From Manihot esculenta (taxonomy: Eukaryota; Streptophyta; Magnoliopsida; Malpighiales; Euphorbiaceae), in contig NC_035168.2 in NCBI RefSeq assembly GCF_001659605.2, forward strand, positions 8,178,058 through 8,242,057: a stretch of 64,000 nt of DNA, read 5' to 3'. The notes below the pieces were generated by a model. The model had not been told where the DNA came from, did not search any database, and saw only the letters and a program-made list of their open reading frames with translations. Shown in pieces: positions 45,347 through 54,790 of this stretch; positions within the stretch are counted from its first letter, which is position 1; the number at the start of each line of letters is the position of its first letter. The position numbers and the translations under genes are program-made.

Positions 45347-46747
45347 ATGGATGAGGTAAGTACATCTGATCTTGATTCTCGAATTTCAAAACTAACCTCT
45401 CTTGTGGATAGCTATGTCATAGGTCGAGCTCAACGCTTTCAGCCACCAAGACCATGTGGGATCTATTCATATGTAGGTCACCCAACTGATCAATGTCCTG
45501 CACATTATGAGTATGACCAACAAGTACATACATATGGAAGATTCTATGAACAACCAAGACATGATCCCTACCATGACACATACAATCCATATTGGGGAGA
45601 CCAACCAAACTATGGCTATGCTGAGGCTAACAACTACTAGGATTATCAAGGATATCAAGTCTAACCAGAACCCCCAAATCCTTACCAGCACCTTGAAAAG
45701 GTGATGGAAACAATGGTAAGTTCCATGCAAAGCGTGCGACAGGACATAAGACAGCTGACTGCGTCAATGAATGCAGACATGTTAAGAAGAGAGCAAGAGT
45801 TTCGAGATATGGAGGATGATGAGGAAAGTTGGCAAATTCAAGAATAAGCTGCTGAAGAGACACAACCAGAAAACTGTGTGTCTAAACAAACTGATCAAAC
45901 AGAGCCTGTTGATAATTTAGATATCATTGATTGCTTGAACAAAGATGTTTTTTATGTAAAAGATGATATGCTAAACAATGATCCTTGCAGGGAAGAAAGC
46001 CAGAAAGAGCCAGAATTGAAAGAAACTGACTATTGCATCCAACAGGTAGACTGCAGCCAAACGCAGACAGAAGACATTCGGCCGCCGAACTCCACCATCC
46101 TTCGGCCGCCGAACCCCACTGCCCTTCAGACACCAGATTCTGTTACACCACTTTTGCAACACATTGCGCAAAAAGAAGACGTCCTTCAGCCGCCGAACAT
46201 CTTTCGGCCGCCAAACCCAAGCGATTTTCAGACGCCGAATCCATCGCCGCAGTTCACTCCGCAAACTGAAGACCTTCGGCCGCCGAACTCAGACACTTTT
46301 CGGCCGCCGAAACTTGTTCTACAGATTCCAACACAGATCAGTCTTCCACCTCAGTTAGGTCCTATGCAGAAGGAGGAAACTGAAACTCCTTTCATCCTTC
46401 CAATGCAAACAGTCCATGCCCAGGAGGAACAAATGGTAGTCCAATGGCCCAAACCAAAGGAGCATGCAGATCAATGCCTGCCCAAACCTCCAGATAAGGT
46501 AGAATTTGTTTTGCCTGAACTTAATGCCAAATTGCAGCCACCCATGGAGAAATATCAATTGAAGTTGGAAGTGCTCAAAAATGCAAACATAAGGGCTAGA
46601 GGCACACCTCATCTGAAAGAGGAGAAGCTAATCATGTTACTTCATGAGTACATGGAAAAAATAGGATGGGCTATGACAAAATCGAAAGGAGTGCTACACT
46701 TTTTGCTCAATGCAATTGGGACTCTCTTCCCTTCTCCAATTACTTGA
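45347..46747 (+). pseudogene. Degenerate gag-like reading frame of the non-autonomous element
   Basis: One frame starting MDEVSTSDLDSRISKLTSLV runs to 46747 but is broken by TAG at 45638, TAA at 45662 and TAA at 45845. All three could be Gln codons changed by one C-to-T step. CGIYSYVGHPTDQCP (about 45452) resembles the Athila/TR-GAG zinc knuckle with its second Cys replaced by Tyr. After the stops the frame is acidic and Gln-rich. It then becomes a Pro-rich stretch of (L/F)RPPN repeats (46074-46315) encoded by TTCGGCCGCCGAAC motifs, the same DNA motif as in the unrelated inner element's LTR. No enzymatic domain is present. Confidence 0.72.
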
Positions 46748-47765
46748 GCCTTGATCAAGTGGATCGCACTATGCACACCACACCCAGGGGAGTACTTAGT
46801 TTCTTTTGCATTTTAATATTTCCTATACATTGAGGACAATGCATGATTTAGGTGTGGGGGTGCATATTTCTGAATTTTTACTTTTTGAGTTTATTTTTGC
46901 TTTGATTTTTAGTTTGCTTGCATTAGTTGAAATTTTTTCATTTTTGCTTTCAATAACACACACAAATAGCCACAGTTTTTTTATTTACTTTGTTTCTGTT
47001 TTTTTTTTAGATGCTTTACTCATCATATAGACTATGTTGGATGAGCTTTTCTTTCCATGGCCCCATTGATGTTATGACTCTTTAAACTTATGTTGAATCA
47101 ATTGCAGTGAGTTATATTCATGTTTGAGAATTGCCTTTTAAATTGAATCTTTGAGCTTTACATGGTGAAAAATATATTGATGACCCTCAATTGAGAATAA
47201 ATTAAAAAATTGTGTGAATGAACTTAATGTGACTTGATTTAGGAATTGGTGTTGATTTGCCCAAATTATTGAGAGAAAGAAAATTCAGCAAAGGCAAAGA
47301 CCTCAAAAGCACAAATCTAAGATTGTTCCAATGGTCAAAAGACTATGAACAGAGCTAGTAGCCACTTGGAAAGGTGACCAACTGAGTAACTGGGGGTGGG
47401 TATCACAAATATGTACCTTCACGTAAAAAGGTTGGTGACTTTTTCAAGCAAGATCTAAAGTGCAAAAGTCTGAATAAAGTACTTCAAGGTAAGGGCAAGT
47501 AACTCTGCAAGCTAGAAAAAGTCTTATCTGAACAAAATGTGCATGTATGGTCTCTCTTGAGGAAAACAAATCATAGCCATGGTAAGTAAAGGAAAATAAG
47601 GAAAGAAGGTGAGTAATCTTCATGCATATATTCTTCACTGCAATGATTCAAAATAGGTGTCTAGAGTAAGAGCTTAAGTGGAAATAAAGATCAAGTAGCA
47701 AAGAAAGCTTATTTGACTATGTTTATTTGCTTGAGGACAAGCAAAAGGCTAGGTGTGGGGGTATT
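46748..47765 (+). other. Untranslated 3' internal region of the non-autonomous element, ending in a PPT-like tract
   Basis: No coding frame is seen. It holds two AGGTGTGGGGG tracts, at about 46850 and 47751. The second lies just before the 3' LTR and is the probable polypurine tract. TTGAGGACAATGCATGATTT before the first recalls the 3' regions of Athila/Tat elements. Confidence 0.6.
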
Positions 47766-50700
47766 TGATAGAGCATATTTTAGTCCATTTTATCATTATG
47801 TTCTTGATGTTTATTTACATCTTTTCTGCTTAATTTTGTGGTTTTAATTATGTTTTGCAGATATTAGTTGTAAAGAGACAATCTGGAGAAAATGCTCTTA
47901 AAACTGCCAAAAAGTGCCAAATATGGAAAGTGCCAAAAAAGGAAAGTTTCCAAATAAGGAAAGTTTCCAGAAAAGGAAAGTTTCCAAATGAGGAAAGTGC
48001 AGAAGCAAAAGCAAACAAGGAAAGCTCAGTCAGAAGATTATTTGAAATTCAAATCGCAGATCTTTCTTTCCTTGTTCAAAGATGTGCACACACTGCAACA
48101 GTCATATCTTCCTATTTAGGCAGCAAGATCTCAAAGAGATGCTCTTCCTCTTCTGCGTTCAACATTCAAATTTCAAAAGAGGCTCCACCTAAAAAGGAAT
48201 GTATGGACAGCATATCTTCCCCTTTGAAGATCAAAATTCGTGCATCCTTCCTATTCAGAAACAATCTGCGCGCTTTCCTCTTCTGAGAGCCATTTGCGCG
48301 CCACCTTCCTTTTCTGCAACAACTTAGGCAACAAGTTGAGCATGGGCAGCACCTTGGGCAGCCTCTACACTAATTAGGAAGCAAGGTCAGCATCTAAACT
48401 TATTTAGGAAGCACAATCTATGCCTCCTTCCCTTTCGGAGACCAAACCGCGCGCACCAACTTCCTTACGCAAAGCATTCACGCGCAGCCTTCCTTCTGAA
48501 GCTGAAAAACGTGATTCTTTCCTTTTCAGACACAACTTGGGCAGAAAATACCTCTTGGGCAGTAAGTATGACCTAGGGCAACACTTTTCAACTATAAAAA
48601 GCCACATAAGGAGCCTCTACAGGTCCCTTAAGCTCCCCTTGGGAGACACCTACGAAATTCACATCTCTTCTTCTACCTTTCTTCTTTTCTTTTATTTTTG
48701 ATTTTGTTTCAGCCATGAGAGGCTGAAATCTTTTATTCTAGTTGAAGATTAGGTGATACTTTGGTTGTTTTATGGATTGGGAGACTTGATCAAACATTGT
48801 TTAACTTTTGGTTGTTCAATATTTATGCAATTTCATGCTTGATTTTAATATTGCTTTGTTGTTTAGATCTACGTTGATTCTTGATTGCAAAGTAATAATA
48901 TGTTAGTTTGGATGATTTAAGTCCGTAATTGCTTAGATTATTCTTACATGAGAACACTTGGGATAAAACCCAAGGAAATTGTATGAGCTAGCGTTATCTC
49001 CATACGTTTGGGTAGCTAGGATTGGATCTCTCTATTTCTTAATGCAATTGACAATTGTTTTGATGCCTAAGGCCCAAGGACGTTCCTTGGCAATTTGTTA
49101 ATTAGTAATTAATTAGAGGACGTTCCCTAATTGGTTTAATAATAAGGAGAGATAATGGTGGTGAGAAGCGTCTTCCATCTCCATAACTAATCTATTGAAT
49201 CAACCCAAAGGAAACTAAGTGTCAATGATCAATCCCAACAACTAAAGTGGATCCAATTCTTCAACTAGATCTTTCTTATTATTTATTTCTCTTTATTTTT
49301 ATTATTTGCCTTATTTTTATTGCTTTCAGTTTTAGATTAATTAAATCAATCTCAAAACCCCCCATTTTACTTACAGTTTAGTTTAGGGGTGAGCATTCAG
49401 TCGGTTCGGTTCAAAATCGAACAGAACCGAAAAAACCGAAAACTGAATTGTAGAATTTTACACAAACCGAACCGAACCGAATAAGAGGAATAACCGAATC
49501 AAACCGAACTGATTTGGTTCGGTTCGGTTCAATCAGTTTGATCAGTTGAACCGATTTTTAAACTTTTCTGATGGACTGGAGAAAACATTCGGTCGGCTCT
49601 CCACCCAAGTCCTGTAAAAAATAAATAAGAAAGCTATTGATCATTGATCAGTGAATGAGCAATTTCTGATGAGAAAGACTGAGGACAGAGGAGGAAGACA
49701 GAAAGCTATTGATCATTAACAGTCTTAACACTTTTTTCAATAGTGTAAAAAAAATTTACTTACCATTTACAGTTGCTGATGAGGACAGAGGAGGCGAGGA
49801 TTGAGAACTGAGAAAGACTGAGGACTGAGGAAGAGAGCGACGGCCGAAAAGCTGAAAAATATGAATATTAACATTTTAAGGCAATTGTAAGGCAAAAAAA
49901 TAATAAATTACGCGGGTTTTTTTACGAAAAGCAAAGAAATACAAGAAGAAGAGCTGAATTTCTGGAAACTAAAAATTGATCGGAGCGAGAAGCTGTAAAC
50001 AACTTACTGAATCAGAAAGATGGCCGACACATCCAAAATTTGGGAGAAGCAAAGCGATCTTCGCGTTGATGCGTACGAGAGTGTGATGTCCAAAAAATGT
50101 GAAATGGGATGATTCTCCGCCGTTGGATTGAGTGATGACTGATGAGTTACTGGAATTGCTTTGTGTGTCACTGCTCGGACAACCAAGTTGCTACGGCGCG
50201 GACAGCCGATGGACTGGAGAGCGACGGCCGAAGATTGCGTGGAGAGCGACGACCGACGATTGTGTGGAGACTGGAGAGAGAGACTAGAGAGCGACAGTGA
50301 GGTGAGGAGGAGTCGGCGACTCAGCGTTGCAAGTGAAGATCGATGACCCGAGTTAGCCACGATGGTTAATCGGTCGATGTCGGGAGGAGAGTGGAGGTCG
50401 GACGGTGGACAGTGTACCTGCTGGAAGCGGTGGAGCTCAATGCTCGGAGAAGAGGCACAGGCATGTCTGATGTGAGGGAGGCGGCGTGGAATGGAGATTA
50501 GTAGCGTCATAGCGTGAACTCTCGGCTTTTAGATTTAGGGCAAATATAAGGGTACACTTCAAAACTTCAAAACGACGTAGTATAGGTGATTTCGGTTCGG
50601 TTCGGTTTAATCGAAATTTTTGAATCTAAAACCGAACCGAACCGAAATCACCGATTTTTCAGAAAATTAAACCCGAACCGAACCGAATTAAAAATAAAAC

Positions 50701-51085
50701 CGAACCAAATTTTCGATTCGGTTCGGTTCGGTCGGTTATTTCGGTTTAAACCGAATAGTGCTCACCCCTAGTTTAGTTGGTTTCAGTTTTATCTCGTTTT
50801 AGTTTATTTTGCTTTCCGTTTATTTCTCTTTCAGTTTTATCTCATTTCAGTTTATCTCGTTTTCAGTTTTATCTCGTTTCAGTTTTATCTCGTTTCAGTT
50901 TATCTCGTTTTCAGTTTTCTTCTTTTGTAGTTTATTTTTATTTCAGTTTATTTTATTGGTCTTGATAAGGAAAATAGGTAAGTCTTCAATTCCCTGTGGA
51001 TTCGATCCTTTCACCACTATCTGCAGTTGTAAATTGTTGATAACCAGAAAGGTTATTTTTGACCGGCTTCGACAACCGCGAGTCA
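47766..51085 (+). repeat. 3' LTR of the non-autonomous element, split by a hAT-like insertion
   Basis: The segments 47766-49383 and 50779-51085 together match the 5' LTR. About 17 substitutions over ~1.9 kb are visible by eye. A TATAAAAA box at about 48593 is conserved. Confidence 0.88.
49384..50770. mobile_element. Non-autonomous hAT-like element, 1,387 bp
   Basis: A perfect 8-bp TSD GTTTAGTT is at 49376-49383 and 50771-50778, and the 5' LTR of the host element provides the empty site. The ends are TAGGGGTGAGCA..TGCTCACCCCTA. Dense CGGTTCGGTT/AACCGAACC repeats lie within about 150 bp of both ends. The interior (49960-50520) is GC-richer. Its 168-codon minus-strand frame (50004-50510) is rich in Ser, Leu and Arg with no recognised domain. 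No transposase is seen. Confidence 0.88.
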
Positions 51086-51541
51086 GAGGGACTTAAGTGT
51101 TGGATCGCCAAAATAGAGGGACAGAAGTGTTAATTACGTTAAACCTCAGGGACTAAAAAGTAATTTTTCCTTCTTTCAAATACAACTGTATTGTGGTCTC
51201 CATATATTATAAAATCCAATCTAATTTGAATTTTATTTATTATATGAAATTTGATTGAATATGATAAGAACTAGATACATAATGATTGTAAAAAAAAAAG
51301 AGTTTAATGCATGAAAGTACTACTTCATTATGAATATTTATTCTAATTGAGCTTGCCACATTGAAAATTAAGAAAAAAAATTACTCTATTCGTTTTATAA
51401 TTTTTGTCCATTTTTTTTACACACATTAAGAAAGATAATTTTTTTTATTAACTTTCCAATTATACTCATTTTAAAAATATTAAATTTTATTAAATATTAA
51501 GAGATTTTTTAAAAAATTTCTTAAAAGTAAGATAGAATTAA

Positions 51542-52268
51542 GGATAAACTACAATTTAATCCCTCTAGTTTAGTGAAATATAACCTTTCGTTCCTCTGTT
51601 TTAAAAAACCTTCAATTGAATCCTTCATATTTAAAAAAACTGCAAAATAGTCTCTACCGTCAAATTTTCAGTTAACATTCCATTTATTTTAATAAAAATG
51701 ACTAAACTATCCTTTTCTCCTCATCCTTCTCCTTCTTTTCCCGATCCTCTTCTTCCTTTTCTCCTCATCTTCCTCCTCCTCCTCCTCCTCCTCCTCCTCC
51801 TCCTTCTTCTTCTTCTTCTTCTTTTTCTTCTTCTCCTTCTCCTTCTTTTCCCGATCCTTTCTCCTCCTTCTCCTTCTCCTCCTCCTCCCGATCCTCTTCT
51901 TCCTTTTCTCCTCATCCTTCTCCTCCTCCTCCTCCTCTTTCTTCTTCTTCTTCTTCTTCTTCTTCTTCTTCTTCTTCTCCTTCTCCTTCTTTTCCCGATC
52001 CTTTCTCCTCTTCCTCCTCCTCCTCCTCCTCCTCCTCCTCCTCCTTCTTCTGTGTTGGGATGGAGTGAATACTGCTTGTTTGAGTTTTTTTACTTAAAGG
52101 GTAGTTTAGTCATTTTCATTAAAATAAACGGAAGGTTAACTGAAAATTTGACGGTAGGGACTATTTTGCAGTTTTTTTAAATGTGAAGGATTAAATTGAA
52201 GGTTTTTAAAACAGAGGGACGAGATGTTGTATTTCACTAAATCAGAGGGACTAAATTGCAGTTTATCC
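51542..52268. mobile_element. Mutator-like MITE, 727 bp, with polypyrimidine core
   Basis: The terminal inverted repeats are about 170 bp (GGATAAACTACAATTTAATC.. against ..TAAATTGCAGTTTATCC). The 9-bp TSD TAGAATTAA (51533-51541) and TAAAATTAA (52269-52277) has one mismatch. The core is a CTC/CTT microsatellite. It is related in layout to the MITE at 32473, with TIRs around a trinucleotide repeat core. Confidence 0.8.
51717..52050. repeat. CTC/CTT microsatellite
   Basis: About 330 bp, almost entirely pyrimidine on the + strand, with higher-order repetition of a CCTTCTCCTTCTTTTCCCGA unit (51725, 51837, 51979). Open frames across it are low-complexity artefacts. Confidence 0.9.
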
Positions 52269-52399
52269 TAAAATTAAATAGGTTTATAATAGTCAATTTA
52301 TATGTTACTATAATATAAAAAAGAAAGTGGACAATAATTTGAGACAACAAAAAAAGAAAAGATAGATAAAAATTATGTGATGGAAGGAGTATTTAAATG

Positions 52400-53330
52400 G
52401 GCAAATTACACTTTACTCCCTAAGTTTTAACGTAATTAATGAATCGGTCCCTATATTTTTAAAATCGAATACTTAAATTCCTATATAATTATTTCGTCCA
52501 AATTGGAGTTCATTCCATCCATAATTCTGTTAGTCAACCGGTCAAAAAAGAAATAAATATTTTAAATACCTAAAATACCCTCATTAACACTTAAATTATT
52601 TCCAATATAAGTGAAAAGTTTATATTGTATATACTACATGTTGGTCCCTAAATTTTAGTATAATTGATGGATCAATGCTTATATTTTTAAAACTAAATTC
52701 TTAAATTACTCTATATTTAATCCGTCTAAAATTACAGTTCTTCCATCCATTATAGACTTTAATTCAAAGCTAATGAATTGTTAAATTTCTTTTGAAAGTA
52801 CAATTTTTTCTAGAATACTCTTTATAAAAATTTACAACTTACTTAAAGATTACTTGGTACCACTTAAAAATAGTTGAAATTGTAAGTATTTTCTGAAAAT
52901 TTTAAAATTATAAGTATTGAAATATTTTAATAAATGAAAATTGGAGAACAAAAAGTGTTAAAAATTAGTTAAATAAAATATTATAGATAAAAGATAATGA
53001 ACACTTAAGTGTTCTTTTAAATAAAAAAAATAAAGGATCAAAATGTTTAAATTATAATAAATGAGGATGAACTAATCATAAAAAAATTTAAATGTACGAT
53101 TTTAAAAATATACGAATCAATCTATTAATTATATTAAAACTCAAGAACTCAAGTATAGTTTATCTATTTAAAAAAAAATAAAGTCATTTTTATATTTTTA
53201 ATGGCGAAAATGGATGGAGACCTCTAATTTAAACTGATTGATTATAAGGATATTTAAGTGTTCAATTTTAAAAATATAAGAATTAATTCATTAATTATAC
53301 TAAAATTTAGAAATTAAAATATAATTTACC
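52400..53330. mobile_element. Mutator-like MITE with a second MITE nested inside
   Basis: The TSD TATTTAAATG (9-10 bp) lies at 52390-52399 and 53331-53340. The outer inverted arms are 52400-52490 (GGCAAATTACACTTTACTCC) and 53240-53330. An inner pair with related sequence (about 52630-52760, TTGGTCCCTAAATTTTAGTA, and about 53040-53165) shows that one family member inserted into another. No coding potential. Confidence 0.72.
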
Positions 53331-53340
53331 TATTTAAATG

Positions 53341-54149
53341 TATGTTACCATTTCTTAAAAAGTTGCATCTCTTGGAAGTTCCTGATTTCAGGTCTTTCGT
53401 GGAAGTTCTTAATTTCGAACAATGGGCTTATTCTACTGAATAATAGTTTTTACTATGCAATTCTTCTACTAAAGTTCAAACTTCAATAATTCAATATTAT
53501 AATGGTTTCTTATAGAAATAAAATTTTAATAATTTATCAAAAGAATTTCCATTGTAGCACGGATTATCAGCTGGTATATAAGTAATAGTGCAATAGTTAT
53601 TACTTTTTCATAGGAGTTTAATAATAAAAATAAAATAAAAGTAAATAAATTTTTTTATTTTATACAAATTTTAATTGGTACAAAAAATCAACTGTTTGAA
53701 AATATATTAATTTGAGAAGAGTTAAATGGTGAGCGAGCAACTAACTTTACATTTTACATCAGATTTGGACTATATCTAACTTTTGCTGCTAACGTCCGAT
53801 AAAAATTCACAACAACTTTTATTTTGAAACGCACGATTTTTAAAAAAGTAATAAAAACCACAGACCTATCACAAATTTTGATATAAAAATTCTACGGTTT
53901 AAGAGTTAATTTTATAGTTTAATTTTTTTTAATATTTTTTATAATTTTACATATTAAAATTTTTTTCCTATTATAAATAATTTTTTGACTATTTGAAATT
54001 CATTTTTCAATATTTGAAAATTTTCAATAACACTTTTCAGCTTATAGTCTATCTTTTCTCTTATATCATTTTAATCAAATGATATTAGTTAAAATTTCTG
54101 ACGGAATATAATTAGTTATTTATCGGTCATCTATCAAGATCACAATGTT
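53341..54149. other. AT-rich spacer, no gene seen
   Basis: No open frame or resolvable element. The stretch 53870-54110 resembles 1800-2120 (ATTTTTTATAATTTTACATATTA region), suggesting an unclassified dispersed repeat. Confidence 0.4.
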
Positions 54150-54513
54150 TTGAATAAAATTCGCTCCAAAATTAGGTAGCAAAAATGAGACTTGCTCCTT
54201 TAATCGCTTATTAGGTATACATATGCACTATGCATAAACAATCAATTAAATAAAAAATATTAAATATTTATTTTATTTTTTCAAATTACTGTTGTTATGT
54301 AATAATTGATCTAACGGTGAATATTAGGGAAAAAAAAAGCTTGATAAACCTGGATCTTTCTGGCACGTGTTAGTAGAATGATTGAGTAGTACAGATTTTT
54401 CATGTCACTTATAGTAATACTTTATTTCGTCGTGCCGCAGTTGCCATAGTATATTTTAATAAGTAGAGTTTCATTAAAATAAGTGAATGTCATTTGTGCT
54501 GTAAAGAAATTCA

Positions 54514-54601
54514 CCAACGGCTATAAAACTTTAAATCACTCAACGCCGTTGGATTTAAAAGAGATCTGACGCTCTAAAATTAAAAGAAATCCGACCGTTG
54601 C
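54514..54601 (+). promoter_or_regulatory. Cluster of three MSA-like elements upstream of cyclin copy 2
   Basis: CCAACGG at 54514-54520 (followed by CTA), CCAACGG on the minus strand at 54546-54552, and GCAACGG on the minus strand at 54595-54601. The order, orientation and spacing are the same as in copy 1. The first has A instead of a pyrimidine at the outermost consensus position. Confidence 0.72.
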
Positions 54602-54790
54602 AAGCCAAGAGCCGGCTCCTCCCAGCTTCATAAAGAGAATAGTTCTCTCTCCCTCCTCTCTATCTCCTACTTCTGACCAGATATCGGAAGTTCATAGAGA
54701 GAGAGAGAGAGAAAGAGAGAGAGATTCGGTTCTTGTAGAAGATTGATTCGCATTCAAGAGACTCAAGGGATTCAAGAGATTAGATCTGAA

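Larger units (their letters stand above)
33125..51085 (+). mobile_element. Non-autonomous LTR retrotransposon (TR-GAG/LARD-like), about 6.4 kb without insertions
   Basis: The element starts TGATAGAGTATATTTT and ends GCGAGTCA. The 5-bp TSD GAGGG is at 33120-33124 and 51086-51090. LTRs are about 1.93 kb once nested insertions are removed. The 5' LTR is 33125-34626 plus 44766-45204, and the 3' LTR is 47766-51085 minus the hAT-like insertion. Internal DNA (45205-47765) has a primer-binding site, a broken gag-like frame and no protease, reverse transcriptase or integrase, so it must have moved with enzymes supplied in trans. Layout and the GGTGTGGGGG tract before the 3' LTR recall Athila/Tat-derived non-autonomous families. 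Confidence 0.85.
32473..51170. mobile_element. Mutator-like MITE, outermost shell of the nest
   Basis: A perfect 9-bp TSD, TTCTTTCAA, lies at 32464-32472 and 51171-51179. The left terminal sequence (TTTTTAGTCCCTGAGGTTTA onward, 32485-32590) is the near-perfect reverse complement of 51061-51160 plus 33090-33124, giving inverted repeats of at least 110 bp. Without its insertions the MITE is about 0.73 kb. Its core holds a GAA microsatellite. The right arm contains a 90-bp tandem duplication (ATTTTGTCAATTTA.. at 32958 and 33048), and the second unit is split by the LTR retrotransposon. Nine-bp TSDs and long TIRs point to Mutator-type transposition. Confidence 0.82.
51380..52391. mobile_element. 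MITE (family of 9998 and 21364) carrying a nested Mutator-like MITE
   Basis: The left end TTACTCTATTCGTTTTATAA and right end TTATGTGATGGAAGGAGTA are imperfect inverted repeats of the CTCCCTCCGT-like MITE type. The left half (51415-51535) matches 10045-10150. The inner element 51542-52268 separates the halves. Confidence 0.5.

Noticed and set aside
50004..50510. 168-codon minus-strand frame inside the hAT-like element
   Set aside because: Considered as a captured exon or transposase piece, but it has no recognised motif and its composition is Ser/Leu/Arg-biased as in GC-rich non-coding DNA. Kept only as a note in the element.
51698..52180. 160-codon Leu/Pro-rich frame
   Set aside because: Encoded by the CTC/CTT microsatellite in a MITE core; low complexity only.
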